The translations under genes were made by a program, and so were the position numbers. The notes beneath the pieces are model-generated. The model ran no database searches and was not told the origin of the DNA. It was given only the letters and a program-made list of their open reading frames with translations. This document shows positions 8,200 through 17,433 of a DNA stretch of 39,239 bases, piece after piece. This DNA comes from Zhengella mangrovi (GTDB lineage Bacteria > Pseudomonadota > Alphaproteobacteria > Rhizobiales > Rhizobiaceae), in NCBI RefSeq assembly GCF_002727065.1, contig NZ_PDVP01000023.1:1-39239 (forward strand), given 5' to 3'. Within the stretch, counting starts at the first letter, position 1. Each line of letters begins with the position of its first letter.

Positions 8200-11100
8200 A
8201 TGACCCAATTTCGTCGTCTCAAACATGCGGTCTTCTTCGCGGCGGTCTTGCTGGCCACAGTCTGGATGGCCGACAGACCGGGACTGGCAAGCGACATTTC
8301 CACTCAGGTCGCTCAGGCCGAAGAAGACATCGCGGACCTTGAGGCTGAAATCGCTAACGATCGCAAGGTTGAGGCTGATCTACGGGCCAAGGTGGAGGAA
8401 TCCCGCCGCAAGGGACTCAAGGACAACACCCTCGACTGGAGCAGCCTCGAAGCCAAGGCCATTCAAGGGGTCGGGGTCGTGGGTCCGGGCATCAACAAGC
8501 CGAAGATCTACCAGGATCTCGTCAACCGGGCGGAGAGCGACAACACCATGTTGGGGCGTTTCAATCTCAAGACCGGCTTGTTTCGTGTCGCTGTCGAGCG
8601 AAGAAAGGAGATCGATACCCTCGTAGCCCAGCGCAAACTCCAGTTGGGCTTGGACGAGTCAAATGAACTGTCAACAGATGACATGAGGTTGATTACCGAA
8701 ATCGCCAACCAACGCGCCCTCTATATCGTGGAAGCAGAACGCTCACGCGTGATCCAGGGAATCGTGAGACGGCGTGTCGCAGAACTTGATAAGGAACGTC
8801 AGGCCCTGGTCAATCAGATGACAGCCTCCGAACGGGAGGCCTATGACCGGTCGAGAGCGGAAAAAAGGAACACAAGGCAGGCATCGCCTGACGAGACGGC
8901 GACATCCGCAGATGGCGAGCCGGGATCACAAGCAGAGAAAACGCCCGACATCTCCTACGATCCAACGGACTTGAGGGCAGCATTCGCTGCGCTGGAACGT
9001 CTGATCAACGATCAGGAACGTGAATCCGCGGCTCTCAGGAATGCTTGCGAGAGCGCTGGCAATGCTGAAGATTTCGCCGCCAGGATCAAGCAGATGGAAA
9101 CGGCTGGTCTACCGGCCGGCCATCTGCCTGCCGGCCGGTCTGAAGCAGAGCAGGCGAAACTGAACGAACTGGCATCGCTCATCGCGAAAATCGATGCGCT
9201 GTCACGGACCGTGTCCACCGGCTCGCAGAAGATCTGTGGCGAGGCACGAAAGAAGACGCCGCAGCTTCTGCCGCTCAAGGCAGAGGCTACGGCAACGAAA
9301 GAGGCTGCCGGCCAGGCGCGGAAAATGCATCAACAGGTGCAGCAACTCATGGCCGGCCTTGGGCAAGCCGGGAGCACAAGCGGGAGAACCGCTGATCGGG
9401 ATACGGCAAACGAGGCGATATCCGAACATAGCCTCAAGGAGATCAATGACCGGGAGAGGAGTTGTTTGCAGACCAGCGACTTGCTGTTGGATGCGCTCAA
9501 GCGGATGGAGGAGCACGGCAAGGCGTCAGAGGTCGGGAGCAGAACCGCCTTTGCTCTTCAGCATCTCGAGCAAGCCGAAGCCGCTGGTTACGAACACGCC
9601 GATGTGTACAGGGAGCGTTACAAGGAATTTGATGCCCGCGCAGGCGCCATGCGGGACATGGCACAATATGGCCAGCAATGCCGGATGAAGGCGCTGACGT
9701 TTGCAGGTCAATGCAGATTGATGACGTCGCATCTGCATGCGTTGCGGGACCGGCTTCTTCTTGATTTCAAGGCGCGGTACGGCGAGAGGATCGAAGAGGA
9801 CCTGCGAAAACTGGAACTTGTCAAGGATGCCAAGCCCAGGGCCGACGATGCTCTTGTGCTGATCGACCGAGCGGTGATCGAAGCAGAGAACTGCGTGCGC
9901 GCGGTGGAGGCGAAGCCGCAGGACCAGGAAGAGGTCACAGATCGGGAGAAGTCTGCCGACGATGACAGGGATGACGTCACAACGGGGGGCTGCGAGGCAA
10001 AGGCATCCGGACTTGATGCTGCCGTTGCCCGGATCGACCAAGGCGACCTCGCTGGTGCCGAGGGCATTCTCACCGATATGGATGTTGCCGATTGCCCGGA
10101 TCTCGGTGCGAAAGTCCGGGCGGTTCGGACCAGAATTGACGAACGCGCTGACGAACTGATTGCTCAGGGACAAGCTGCCCTGGACGCTTGCGAGATGAAG
10201 AGCGATGCGCGTGATCGGGTGCTCGCTTTGCCACCCTCGCCAGACCGGGATGCGCTGGCGGCGAAATGGCAAGACGCCTTCACGAACGAGAAGAATGCCC
10301 GTGATCTGATTCGTGATGCCGTTCGACTGAACAAGGGCGGGCAGGTGAAGGAGGCAGCTGAAAAGTTGCGCGCCGCGTTGGCCATTCCACCTTTCTGCGA
10401 AGCAACACGTACGAAACTGGTGAATGCGATCGCGAAGCTCGAGAGCCGGATCAACGACGTTGAAACGGCGCGAATCCGGGAAATGATCGCAGCCTGTCTG
10501 TTCAAGGAAAGCCGGTCGTTGATCAGGAACCTCCCTCACGGTCCGGCACGACAGGAACTGGCGAACTTGTGGAACAATGCCCGCGACACGGAAATCGAAG
10601 CCCGCAAGCTGATCCAGACGGCCGGGGAATTGATGAAAGAGGGGGAACTGGTCAAATCGAAGAACAGGTTGCAGGATGCTCTGGACCTTGCACTTTGCGA
10701 AAACACCATCGCACGTATCGGCACTGTTTCTTCCAGCCTCTCAGAGGCAGAGCTGGCGTCCGATCGAACCTGCGCGAACAGGTTCGGCCATGCTCATGCG
10801 AAACGACTGCAGGATGGCAACAATCGCCAATCCTGCGAATGTGATGAGGGATACAGGTGGGATGGCGCGCTCGGCACGAGGTGTGTTGAGGAAAAGCGCT
10901 GCCGGGCCGGCTACCAACCGGTCACGGCACAAAGCGATGGAAAATCCTATTGCGTCCCAAGCCAGCATACCGCGAATGCCGAATGCGCCAAACGTCATGG
11001 AGGGCAGGCGTATACGGGCGTCAATATTACCGAGAGAGGCACATTCGATTGCCGCCCCAGCCAGGCGGTGGCAGACGCTGCCTGTAATCGGGCCAATGGC

Positions 11101-11436
11101 GGGAGCGGCTATAGGGCGGTCAACATCCGGGATGATGGCCGGGCTGATTGCGTCGCCGCGACTCATGCGGCAGCCAGCAATACCTGTCGGAAAGTGCATG
11201 GACAGGGCTGGACAGCCTTCCGCAACCGGGACGGAAGCTGGGCGTGTGCCGGACCGGGAAAACCAGCTGCAAAGAGCGGAAGACAGCCGCAAGGGGGAGG
11301 CAAGCCGAAGGACCAAAAGTGTGAATCCGGACATATATGGTGGGGGCGATGTCTTTCGGAATCGGAATACCAGAGATTTAGAGACGCGCAGAAAAAAGCC
11401 GTTGATGCGATTGCCATCCCCAAGCTCAGGGACTGA
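8200..11436 (+). CDS. Exported coiled-coil protein with Cys-rich C-terminal repeats
   Basis: The frame is open from 7897, but the ATG at 8200 follows CAGGAAACAGGA and opens a signal peptide (residues 1-~31, ending GLAS), giving 1078 residues. The mature protein begins with a strong coiled-coil pattern (AEEDIADLEAEIANDRK). Long charged helical stretches run to ~residue 850, including paired repeat-like segments around 630-840 with CEMKSDARDRVLALPPSP and CLFKESRSLIRNLPHGP. The last ~220 residues are Cys-rich. They contain an EGF-like CECDEGYRWD stretch and about three ~37-residue units of pattern C-n-GG-Y-n-V-n-DG-n-C. I do not recognise a named family. An elongated envelope or surface protein is inferred. 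Confidence 0.78.
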   Translation: MTQFRRLKHAVFFAAVLLATVWMADRPGLASDISTQVAQAEEDIADLEAEIANDRKVEADLRAKVEESRRKGLKDNTLDWSSLEAKAIQGVGVVGPGINKPKIYQDLVNRAESDNTMLGRFNLKTGLFRVAVERRKEIDTLVAQRKLQLGLDESNELSTDDMRLITEIANQRALYIVEAERSRVIQGIVRRRVAELDKERQALVNQMTASEREAYDRSRAEKRNTRQASPDETATSADGEPGSQAEKTPDISYDPTDLRAAFAALERLINDQERESAALRNACESAGNAEDFAARIKQMETAGLPAGHLPAGRSEAEQAKLNELASLIAKIDALSRTVSTGSQKICGEARKKTPQLLPLKAEATATKEAAGQARKMHQQVQQLMAGLGQAGSTSGRTADRDTANEAISEHSLKEINDRERSCLQTSDLLLDALKRMEEHGKASEVGSRTAFALQHLEQAEAAGYEHADVYRERYKEFDARAGAMRDMAQYGQQCRMKALTFAGQCRLMTSHLHALRDRLLLDFKARYGERIEEDLRKLELVKDAKPRADDALVLIDRAVIEAENCVRAVEAKPQDQEEVTDREKSADDDRDDVTTGGCEAKASGLDAAVARIDQGDLAGAEGILTDMDVADCPDLGAKVRAVRTRIDERADELIAQGQAALDACEMKSDARDRVLALPPSPDRDALAAKWQDAFTNEKNARDLIRDAVRLNKGGQVKEAAEKLRAALAIPPFCEATRTKLVNAIAKLESRINDVETARIREMIAACLFKESRSLIRNLPHGPARQELANLWNNARDTEIEARKLIQTAGELMKEGELVKSKNRLQDALDLALCENTIARIGTVSSSLSEAELASDRTCANRFGHAHAKRLQDGNNRQSCECDEGYRWDGALGTRCVEEKRCRAGYQPVTAQSDGKSYCVPSQHTANAECAKRHGGQAYTGVNITERGTFDCRPSQAVADAACNRANGGSGYRAVNIRDDGRADCVAATHAAASNTCRKVHGQGWTAFRNRDGSWACAGPGKPAAKSGRQPQGGGKPKDQKCESGHIWWGRCLSESEYQRFRDAQKKAVDAIAIPKLRD

Positions 11437-12065
11437 AATCGGGAACGGCGTGTCTGCCTGACCTGCGTCCCACATGGGAATCGCATGTTCCTGGTTGACC
11501 AGGTGATTGGATATGGCCGTCGCGACAATTGCCAATGGCCGCCATCATGGTCGCGTCCATTTCGAACCATGTTGCGGATGATCTGCGTGCCAAGATGGCT
11601 TCGGTCGACCTTGCGCCCCCCGCCGCCGGACAGCTCACCGCAGACCTTGTTGCCGCAGGCTCCGGTCCGGACAATCCCCCACGATCCGTTCCGCTCCCCC
11701 GTGCCCATGTGCCGGCCCTACTTGCAAGCCGGCGCCAAACGCCGCGAATTGTCGGTGAGAGCGATATGACGACAAGTGAACCGTCGGGCGGATTGGTTCA
11801 TGCTTTCTGCAAGCGGCGGGGCGGCGTGAACCATGGTTCAGGGCGATGGTGGAAGGATCCGTCCGGACAACACGGATCCGGTAAGATCCGGACGGTGTGG
11901 GAAATCATGTGCAGTGGGCAGTCTCAAAGCCGAGTCTGGCAGTAATTCCTCATTCTCTATTTGCACCGGCGCAGCTATGATCACTATTGGGGCCCAGCGT
12001 TATTTGGAAATGTCGGCTTGCCTCAATGGTTTCAGGGCGAAGCGCGATTTCATGGAGGACAACCA
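11437..12065. other. Intergenic region, no recognised gene
   Basis: This 629-bp gap has several unrelated short open frames in both strands but no convincing start signals or family match. It contains an inverted repeat at 11859-11895, listed separately. The 3' part should hold the promoter of the gene at 12066, but no clear -35/-10 pair was identified. Confidence 0.5.
11859..11895. repeat. GATCCGG-rich inverted repeat
   Basis: CCGTCCGGA (11859-11867) and TCCGGACGG (11887-11895) form a 9-bp perfect inverted repeat. The 19-bp loop itself contains a further GGATCCGG. The arms could form a hairpin in RNA or an operator in DNA. There is no T-tract, so a simple terminator is unlikely. Confidence 0.5.
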
Positions 12066-13367
12066 ATGAAGCCTGTGATCATCGCCATGGCATTGATTGC
12101 GACGACCTGTGCTGCGCATGCCCAAAGTTGGTCCGTCGAGAGCGACGGAACGGTCACGATCCCGCCTTCGGTCGCCGGAGAAGCCGTGTCAGGAGCATCG
12201 ATGGTATGCCAGGGCGGCGCATTCTTTCTGACGCTGCAGGATGTACCCGTCGGCGGTGGTGAAACCAATGTCCCGATTGCCATGCTGATTGACGGAAAGA
12301 TCTTTGCGACGACTGCGTCGACGGCGGGAAAAATCACGGTACCCGAAGCCGCTGTCGACGTATTGAAATCGGGCAAGCGCGTCACCTTCAGTCTTCCTGT
12401 CGATGGCAAGACGCTGGAGACCACGTTCGCCCTCAAGGGATCGTCGAAGGCCATCAAGGCGCTGACCGAGAATTGTGCTCCGGCGGCTGAACCGAAGGAA
12501 GTGTTGGAAGCGGCGGACGCCGAACCGGAGAAAGCCACGGACAGTGAATTTGCGTTGGAGGCCCTGGCTGAATACCCGGCTGGCTCTCAGGCGTCCATTT
12601 CGTTCAAGGTGCCGGAGAAGGCGAACAACTACTGGGTGGGTTTCATTGGTGTCGGTGCCAGCGACGTTGACTATTATTCGAACGGATATGCTTACACTGC
12701 TGCCGGGAATCCGGCATCCATCACCGTGCCGGCCAAACCGGGCACCTATGAGGTCAAACTGGCCGACGACACCGACAAGGTGAAGCTGGTCGCCCGAACC
12801 GTCACGGTCACGGAGCCTGTGCCGGCATCGATCGATGCACCCGACACGGCGACTGGTGGTCAATCCATCCAGGTCGCCTATTCGGGTCCCGACGGGACCC
12901 GCAATTCCATTGCAGTCGCCCCCGTTGGTGCCTCTGGCAATGCCGTCTACTACGGCCAATCCGAATACACGTCTGTCAATCCGGTCTCCGTCAGGGTGCC
13001 GGCCATGGCGGGGAACTACGAGGTTCGCTACGTGCTGTCGATAGGCGGCTATAACGTCATTGCCCGGCGTCCGATCAGCATTTCAGAGGCACCTGCCGTC
13101 ACGTTGACGGCCGCGGAAGCGACAGCGGGCCAGGACTTCGAAATCGGTCTGGGTGCAGATGCGCCGCGACTCTCCGGCGACTACATCTACATCGCGAAAC
13201 CAGGCGCCTCGGCGGACAATTACGAAGGTGGCTACGTTTCGATACCGTCGACCGGCAATGTAATGATCAAGGCGCCGGACGAACCGGGTGAGTGGCAGAT
13301 CCGCTACGTGCTGCCAAACAATGGCGGCCGAACGGTAGTTGGAAGCGCGCCGCTTTCGGTAAAGTAA
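12066..13367 (+). CDS. Exported protein with three repeated beta-sandwich modules
   Basis: A 433-residue exported protein. GGAGGA lies 6-11 bp before the ATG, and residues 1-20 form a signal peptide ending AAHAQ. Residues ~21-140 are a compact domain with two cysteines (C48, C137) and a GSSKAIKAL segment reminiscent of small periplasmic alphaproteobacterial proteins. Three ~88-residue modules follow at ~161-250, 253-341 and 344-433. They share the pattern Y(I/V)-n-A-n-Y-n-G-n-(I/V)xxPxxPGxYEVRYV. The same kind of module is known from the C-termini of alphaproteobacterial VWA-domain proteins, but no VWA domain is present here. An extracytoplasmic binding or structural role is inferred. The gene stands alone on its strand. 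Confidence 0.8.
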   Translation: MKPVIIAMALIATTCAAHAQSWSVESDGTVTIPPSVAGEAVSGASMVCQGGAFFLTLQDVPVGGGETNVPIAMLIDGKIFATTASTAGKITVPEAAVDVLKSGKRVTFSLPVDGKTLETTFALKGSSKAIKALTENCAPAAEPKEVLEAADAEPEKATDSEFALEALAEYPAGSQASISFKVPEKANNYWVGFIGVGASDVDYYSNGYAYTAAGNPASITVPAKPGTYEVKLADDTDKVKLVARTVTVTEPVPASIDAPDTATGGQSIQVAYSGPDGTRNSIAVAPVGASGNAVYYGQSEYTSVNPVSVRVPAMAGNYEVRYVLSIGGYNVIARRPISISEAPAVTLTAAEATAGQDFEIGLGADAPRLSGDYIYIAKPGASADNYEGGYVSIPSTGNVMIKAPDEPGEWQIRYVLPNNGGRTVVGSAPLSVK

Positions 13368-13525
13368 CTACATCGACGAGATGATCAATTTGGCCCTCAA
13401 GGGCCCGAGTGACGGCCGCAACCCGATCAAGAACACAAGGGCGCACACCTCGAAGCTGTTCCACGCCAGCATGGCCTGATCCACCTGCGATCTGGTCCGG
13501 CCGATGGCCAAATGGCTCCGCCGGA

Positions 13526-14584
13526 TCAGCGGCGCATGACCAGAATGGTTTCCGGCGCGACATGGACTGTCAGCGATCCGCCGACGGCCGGAGGAGGCCG
13601 GGTCGGATCGTTGAATACGTCGAGCGAAACGCGGGATCCGCCGTATTCGAACTGAATGCGGATGACCGAACCGAGGAAGTCCGCCGCGATGATCTTGCCG
13701 GCCAGATCCAGATCGCCCTTGCGCCGGTCCAGGCGCAGGCTTTCCGGTCGAAGAGAAAGGCTGACCTTGTCATCGCCCGCTGCATCATCGGGCAGCCGCA
13801 GTCTGGTCAAGGTCTGCCCGGCGATCTGCACCGAGCCTTCGGCCTTCGATTTCACCGTCCCTTCCAGTATGCTCAGCGTGCCGACGAAGGAGGCGACAAA
13901 AGCCGTAGCGGGATGATTGTAGACATCGAAAGGCGTGCCGACCTGTTCCGCTATGCCGCCATTCATCACCACCACGCGGTCGGAAATCGACAGGGCTTCT
14001 TCCTGGTCATGGGTAACGAAAATCGTGGTGATGCCGAGGCGTTGCTGGATTTGACGGATCTCGGCGCGGAGGCTGGTGCGGATTTTCGCGTCCAGCGCCG
14101 AAAGCGGCTCATCGAGGAGAAGCACGCGCGGACGAACGGCGAGCGCGCGTGCCAATGCCACTCTCTGCTGCTGACCGCCAGACAGCTGGAAAGGATAGCG
14201 CCCGCCATAACCCTCCAGCCCGATCGTCGATAGCATTTCCTCGACACGGGCATCGGTCTTGGCCCGGCCCGCTCCGGCGATCTTTAGGCCGAACCCTACA
14301 TTTTGGGCGACGGTCATGTTCGGAAACAGGGCATAGGCCTGAAAAACCATACCGATATTCCGCTGGTTCGGTCGCTGGCCGACAATGTCGGCACCTTCGA
14401 TGTGTATGGCGCCGCTTGTCGGCGTTTCAAAACCGGCCACCATGCGCAACACGGTTGTTTTTCCGCACCCGGAAGGTCCGAGAAGCGAAATGAATTCGCC
14501 TTGGGCAACATCAAGGTTGAAATCCTTCACGACCCGGTTTGCGCCGAAGGACTTTTCCAAGTGATCGATGCGGAGAAACGTCAT
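13526..14584 (-). CDS. ABC transporter ATP-binding protein (PotA/FbpC type)
   Basis: The 352-residue ATPase that energises the importer encoded upstream. Walker A GPSGCGKTT lies at ~36-44, the Q-loop at VFQAYALFPNM, the signature LSGGQ at 134-138, Walker B LLLDEP with D158/E159, and the H-loop in FVTHDQEEA. The C-terminal ~120 residues are a TOBE-type regulatory domain, as in iron(III), spermidine/putrescine and related importers. The ATG at 14584 overlaps the stop of the permease gene by 1 bp (TGATG), so it is the last gene of the SBP-permease-permease-ATPase operon. The substrate cannot be settled from the ATPase. Confidence 0.92.
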   Translation of the reverse strand: MTFLRIDHLEKSFGANRVVKDFNLDVAQGEFISLLGPSGCGKTTVLRMVAGFETPTSGAIHIEGADIVGQRPNQRNIGMVFQAYALFPNMTVAQNVGFGLKIAGAGRAKTDARVEEMLSTIGLEGYGGRYPFQLSGGQQQRVALARALAVRPRVLLLDEPLSALDAKIRTSLRAEIRQIQQRLGITTIFVTHDQEEALSISDRVVVMNGGIAEQVGTPFDVYNHPATAFVASFVGTLSILEGTVKSKAEGSVQIAGQTLTRLRLPDDAAGDDKVSLSLRPESLRLDRRKGDLDLAGKIIAADFLGSVIRIQFEYGGSRVSLDVFNDPTRPPPAVGGSLTVHVAPETILVMRR

Positions 14585-15366
14585 CAGTTCTGTACCCTGG
14601 TATGTTTCGACAAGCGGGTGACGAGCTGGATCAGGCCCATGCATGCCCAGGTTATGGCGAAGGCGATCACCGCCAGCGCCGCCGGTTCATAGGCACGGTT
14701 GGCGCCAAGCAACTGCATGTAGGGACCGAAAGCAGGGCGGTTGAGAAGCGCTGCCATGGTGAATTCGCCGATGACGATGGCAAATGTCAGGAAGGCGCCC
14801 GACAGAACGGCGACAAGTACGTTGGGCAGGATGACCCTTGCCAATATCGTGCCCCATCCGGCGCCGAGCGATTGGGCTGCCTCGGTCAGCGTCGCCACGT
14901 CGAGGGTTCTCAGGCCCGTATCCACGGCCCGATACATGTAGGGCAAGGAGAGCATCGAATACCCGAACATGAGCAGGATGTTGGTCCCGAGCGTCGAGCC
15001 GGTCATCGGGAGCCAACTGGATGTGTTGTAGAGCCGGATGTAGCCGAAGACCACGACGATCGCCGGGATGACGAGGGGCAGCAACGTGATGAATTCGACA
15101 TAGGGCCGCAATCGGGGCAGTCGAAGCCGCACCCAGTAGGCCGTGGGGACAACCAGCAAAACGCCGAACAGGATGGTGAAAATCGCCATCGTCACGGAGA
15201 ACGCAAATGTCTCCTGGAACTTCGGATCGTTGAGAACGCTGGCATACGCGTCCAGTGAATAGACGCCGCGGCGCATTTTCAGCGAGAATTCGGACATTCC
15301 GATCAGAGGAAGGACCATGTAGGCCAGGCCCGCAAGGAAAGCCGCCCATGCCCAGAAACGCTTCAT
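14584..15366 (-). CDS. ABC transporter permease (PotC/FbpB-like)
   Basis: A 260-residue inner-membrane permease with about six hydrophobic helices. The EAA-loop region reads TEAAQSLGAGWGTILARVILP (~176-196), which couples to the ATPase. The ATG at 15366 overlaps the stop of the preceding permease gene by 4 bp (ATGA), and its own stop overlaps the ATPase start. The size and order of genes fit a COG1177-type permease of the polyamine/iron/phosphonate importer superfamily. It should form a heterodimeric channel with the protein encoded at 15363-16241. Confidence 0.9.
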   Translation of the reverse strand: MKRFWAWAAFLAGLAYMVLPLIGMSEFSLKMRRGVYSLDAYASVLNDPKFQETFAFSVTMAIFTILFGVLLVVPTAYWVRLRLPRLRPYVEFITLLPLVIPAIVVVFGYIRLYNTSSWLPMTGSTLGTNILLMFGYSMLSLPYMYRAVDTGLRTLDVATLTEAAQSLGAGWGTILARVILPNVLVAVLSGAFLTFAIVIGEFTMAALLNRPAFGPYMQLLGANRAYEPAALAVIAFAITWACMGLIQLVTRLSKHTRVQN

Positions 15367-16241
15367 TCCAGCCACCTCTCGGCGCGGGCACGCAGCGTGA
15401 TGTAGATGCCATTGGCAATGCCCGTGACGACAATCATGCCGAAGGCCAGCGCATAACCCAAATGCGGATCGCCGAGCACGTCGCCCCTGATCTGCGCAAA
15501 TAGCAGGATCGGCACGATGTTGAGCGACGAACCCGTGAGTGCGATTGCCGTCGCGACCGCGCCAAAAGCATTGGCGAAAAGAAGCGCCAGCGTTCCGAGA
15601 ATCGAAGGAAACAGGATCGGCAGCGCCACATGACGCCAATACTGGAATCCGCTGGCGCCGAGGATTTCGGCGGCTTCCCTCCATTCGCGTTTCAGCCCGT
15701 CGAGCGCCGGGGTGATGATGAGGATCATCAGAGGGATCTGGAAAAACAAGTAGGTGATCGTGAGACCCCAGAAGCTCAGCAGATTGAAACCGAGCATTCG
15801 CAAGTCGATACCAAGCTCGGTGCGCAGGAAGACCGTTACAAGCCCGACCGGCCCGATGGTTGCAAGGAAGGCAAAGGCGAGCGGCACGCCGGCAAAGTTG
15901 GACGCGACGCCCGAGAACGTCAGCATCGGCCCTCTGATTGCTTTCGGAAGGCCGCCGAAAATGACCGCGGCGGCGATCAGGAAACCGGCCAGGCAGCCGA
16001 TGGCGGCGGAGGCCAGGCTGATCTTGATGGATATCCAGTAGGACGCGAGAATTGATGCCGTATTGAGCCCGGCGATATTGGCAAGGGTGAACTTGCCGTC
16101 TGGCGTCTGGAACGCGCCGACTACGATGTACATGGTCGGCAACAAGAGAAACAGTGTCACGAAAACAAGGAAAGGCGCGACGCCCAGCCACGTCAGCGGA
16201 AGTCGAAAACCTTGCGTTTTGGCTGGCGTCGTCATCTTCAT
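15363..16241 (-). CDS. ABC transporter permease (PotB-like)
   Basis: A 292-residue inner-membrane permease. It begins with a short cytoplasmic tail and a first helix (TWLGVAPFLVFVTLFLLLP). About six helices follow, with an EAA-type loop EWREAAEILGASGFQYWRHV near residue 190. The ATG at 16241 was taken as start. No strong ribosome-binding site is visible there, and an ATG 6 bp downstream is equally possible. A strong hairpin lies between this gene and the upstream binding-protein gene. Such a hairpin is commonly used to lower permease expression relative to the binding protein. Confidence 0.9.
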   Translation of the reverse strand: MKMTTPAKTQGFRLPLTWLGVAPFLVFVTLFLLLPTMYIVVGAFQTPDGKFTLANIAGLNTASILASYWISIKISLASAAIGCLAGFLIAAAVIFGGLPKAIRGPMLTFSGVASNFAGVPLAFAFLATIGPVGLVTVFLRTELGIDLRMLGFNLLSFWGLTITYLFFQIPLMILIITPALDGLKREWREAAEILGASGFQYWRHVALPILFPSILGTLALLFANAFGAVATAIALTGSSLNIVPILLFAQIRGDVLGDPHLGYALAFGMIVVTGIANGIYITLRARAERWLE

Positions 16242-16275
16242 GGGATGTCTGGGGCTGCTGCGGTCCGAGAGAAAA

Positions 16276-16302
16276 TTCCGCCCGGGAGTAACCCGGGCGG
16301 AA
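16276..16302 (-). terminator. Hairpin between binding-protein and permease genes
   Basis: TTCCGCCCGGG-AGTAA-CCCGGGCGGAA is an 11-bp perfect stem with a 5-base loop. In the direction of the operon it is followed by ATTTTC, so it resembles a leaky intrinsic terminator or an mRNA-stabilising 3' structure for the binding-protein transcript. Confidence 0.75.
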
Positions 16303-16320
16303 CAAGTTCGATGCAATCGG

Positions 16321-17433
16321 CTACTGGACGTTGGCACCCACGACGGAGTCCCAGCCGCCCGTGACGGCTTCCTTGTTGGCCGATTGCTCGTCCAGCGTCG
16401 GGAAGTAGGCCGCCTCATAGGATGCGGCAGGCGGCAGGGCATCGAGCAGTGCCTGGGGAATCTTGCCGGCACTGGCCATGGCGTTGAAACGCGCCGGGTG
16501 GCAATAGCCCTTCAGCCAGGCGAGCTGGCCTTCGTCGGAATAGAGATACTCCATCCAGAGTTTTGCGGCGTTGGGATGCGGAGCATAGGCGGAAATGGCC
16601 TGCACGTAGACACCGGCGAGGACTCCCGATTTCGGGACCACGACATCAACGGGCGGGTTGCCGGCCAGCGTATCGCGCGCCGAAAGCGCATTGTAGTCCC
16701 ACATCACGACGATCGGGGTTGCACCTTGTGCCAGAGTGCCTGCCTTGCCGATGACCGGAACAAAATTGCCGGCCTTGTTCAACTCGGCGAACATGGAAAG
16801 ACCAGCCTCGCCGGCTTCTTTGCCGGCTTTGGCGCCGGCCGACATCCCTGCCGCCAGAACGGCCAGGATGGCCTGGTTCGATGCGCGCGGATCGCCGGCA
16901 AGCGCGACAGAGCCCTTGTATTCTGGCTTGAGCAGATCGGACCAGTCGGCAGGCGTGTTGGCAATAAGGTCCTTGTTCACCATGAACGACATCACACCGT
17001 AATAGTCGCCATACCAGTAGCCGTCGGCATCCTTGACCGCGTCAGGAATTTCATCCCACGTGGATACCTTGTAGGGCTGGATCAGTCCTTCAGACTGCGC
17101 CTGCGGACCAAAAGAAAGACCGACGTCGATGACGTCGGGCGCCTGGGGGCCCTTGTTGTCCTTGTTGGCGCGAATCGCTTCGAGTTCGTCCGCCGAACCG
17201 GCATCGGGGTTGAGTTCGTTGACGGTGATTTCCGGATACTTCGCCTTGAAACCATCGATGACACCGCCGTAACCGCACCAGTCATGCGGCAGTGCGATGG
17301 TCGTGAGCATTCCTTCGGCTTTCGCCGCAGCGACCAGTTCGTCCATGCTCTGGCTGAATGCTGCTGTTGCAAGATTCATGGTGAACGCGGCTGAAGTGGC
17401 AAATGCCACGGAAATCCTCGTCAGTCTTTTCAT
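16321..17433 (-). CDS. ABC transporter periplasmic substrate-binding protein
   Basis: A 370-residue periplasmic binding protein. AGGAGAG lies just upstream of the ATG at 17433, and residues 1-~28 form a signal peptide (ending AAFS). The mature part starts DELVAAAKAEGMLTTIALPHDW and contains PDVIDVGLSFG, YWYGDYYGVMSFMVNKD and a KPEYKGSVALAGDPR segment. These are typical of type-2 binding proteins of the iron(III)/polyamine/thiamine cluster (SBP_bac_6/8-like). The Tyr/Trp-rich strand suggests a small organic or metal-complex ligand, but the substrate is not resolved. First gene of a four-gene import operon, with its promoter in the gap after 17433. Confidence 0.9.
   Translation of the reverse strand: MKRLTRISVAFATSAAFTMNLATAAFSQSMDELVAAAKAEGMLTTIALPHDWCGYGGVIDGFKAKYPEITVNELNPDAGSADELEAIRANKDNKGPQAPDVIDVGLSFGPQAQSEGLIQPYKVSTWDEIPDAVKDADGYWYGDYYGVMSFMVNKDLIANTPADWSDLLKPEYKGSVALAGDPRASNQAILAVLAAGMSAGAKAGKEAGEAGLSMFAELNKAGNFVPVIGKAGTLAQGATPIVVMWDYNALSARDTLAGNPPVDVVVPKSGVLAGVYVQAISAYAPHPNAAKLWMEYLYSDEGQLAWLKGYCHPARFNAMASAGKIPQALLDALPPAASYEAAYFPTLDEQSANKEAVTGGWDSVVGANVQ

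Noticed and set aside
11529-11945. 138-codon plus-strand open frame in the 11.4-12.0 kb gap
   Set aside because: There is no ribosome-binding site, no recognisable domain and no consistent codon pattern. The gap was left as non-coding.
13392-13405. Small GGCCC-TCAA-GGGCC hairpin as terminator
   Set aside because: It has only a 5-bp stem and no T-tract, which is too weak to call.
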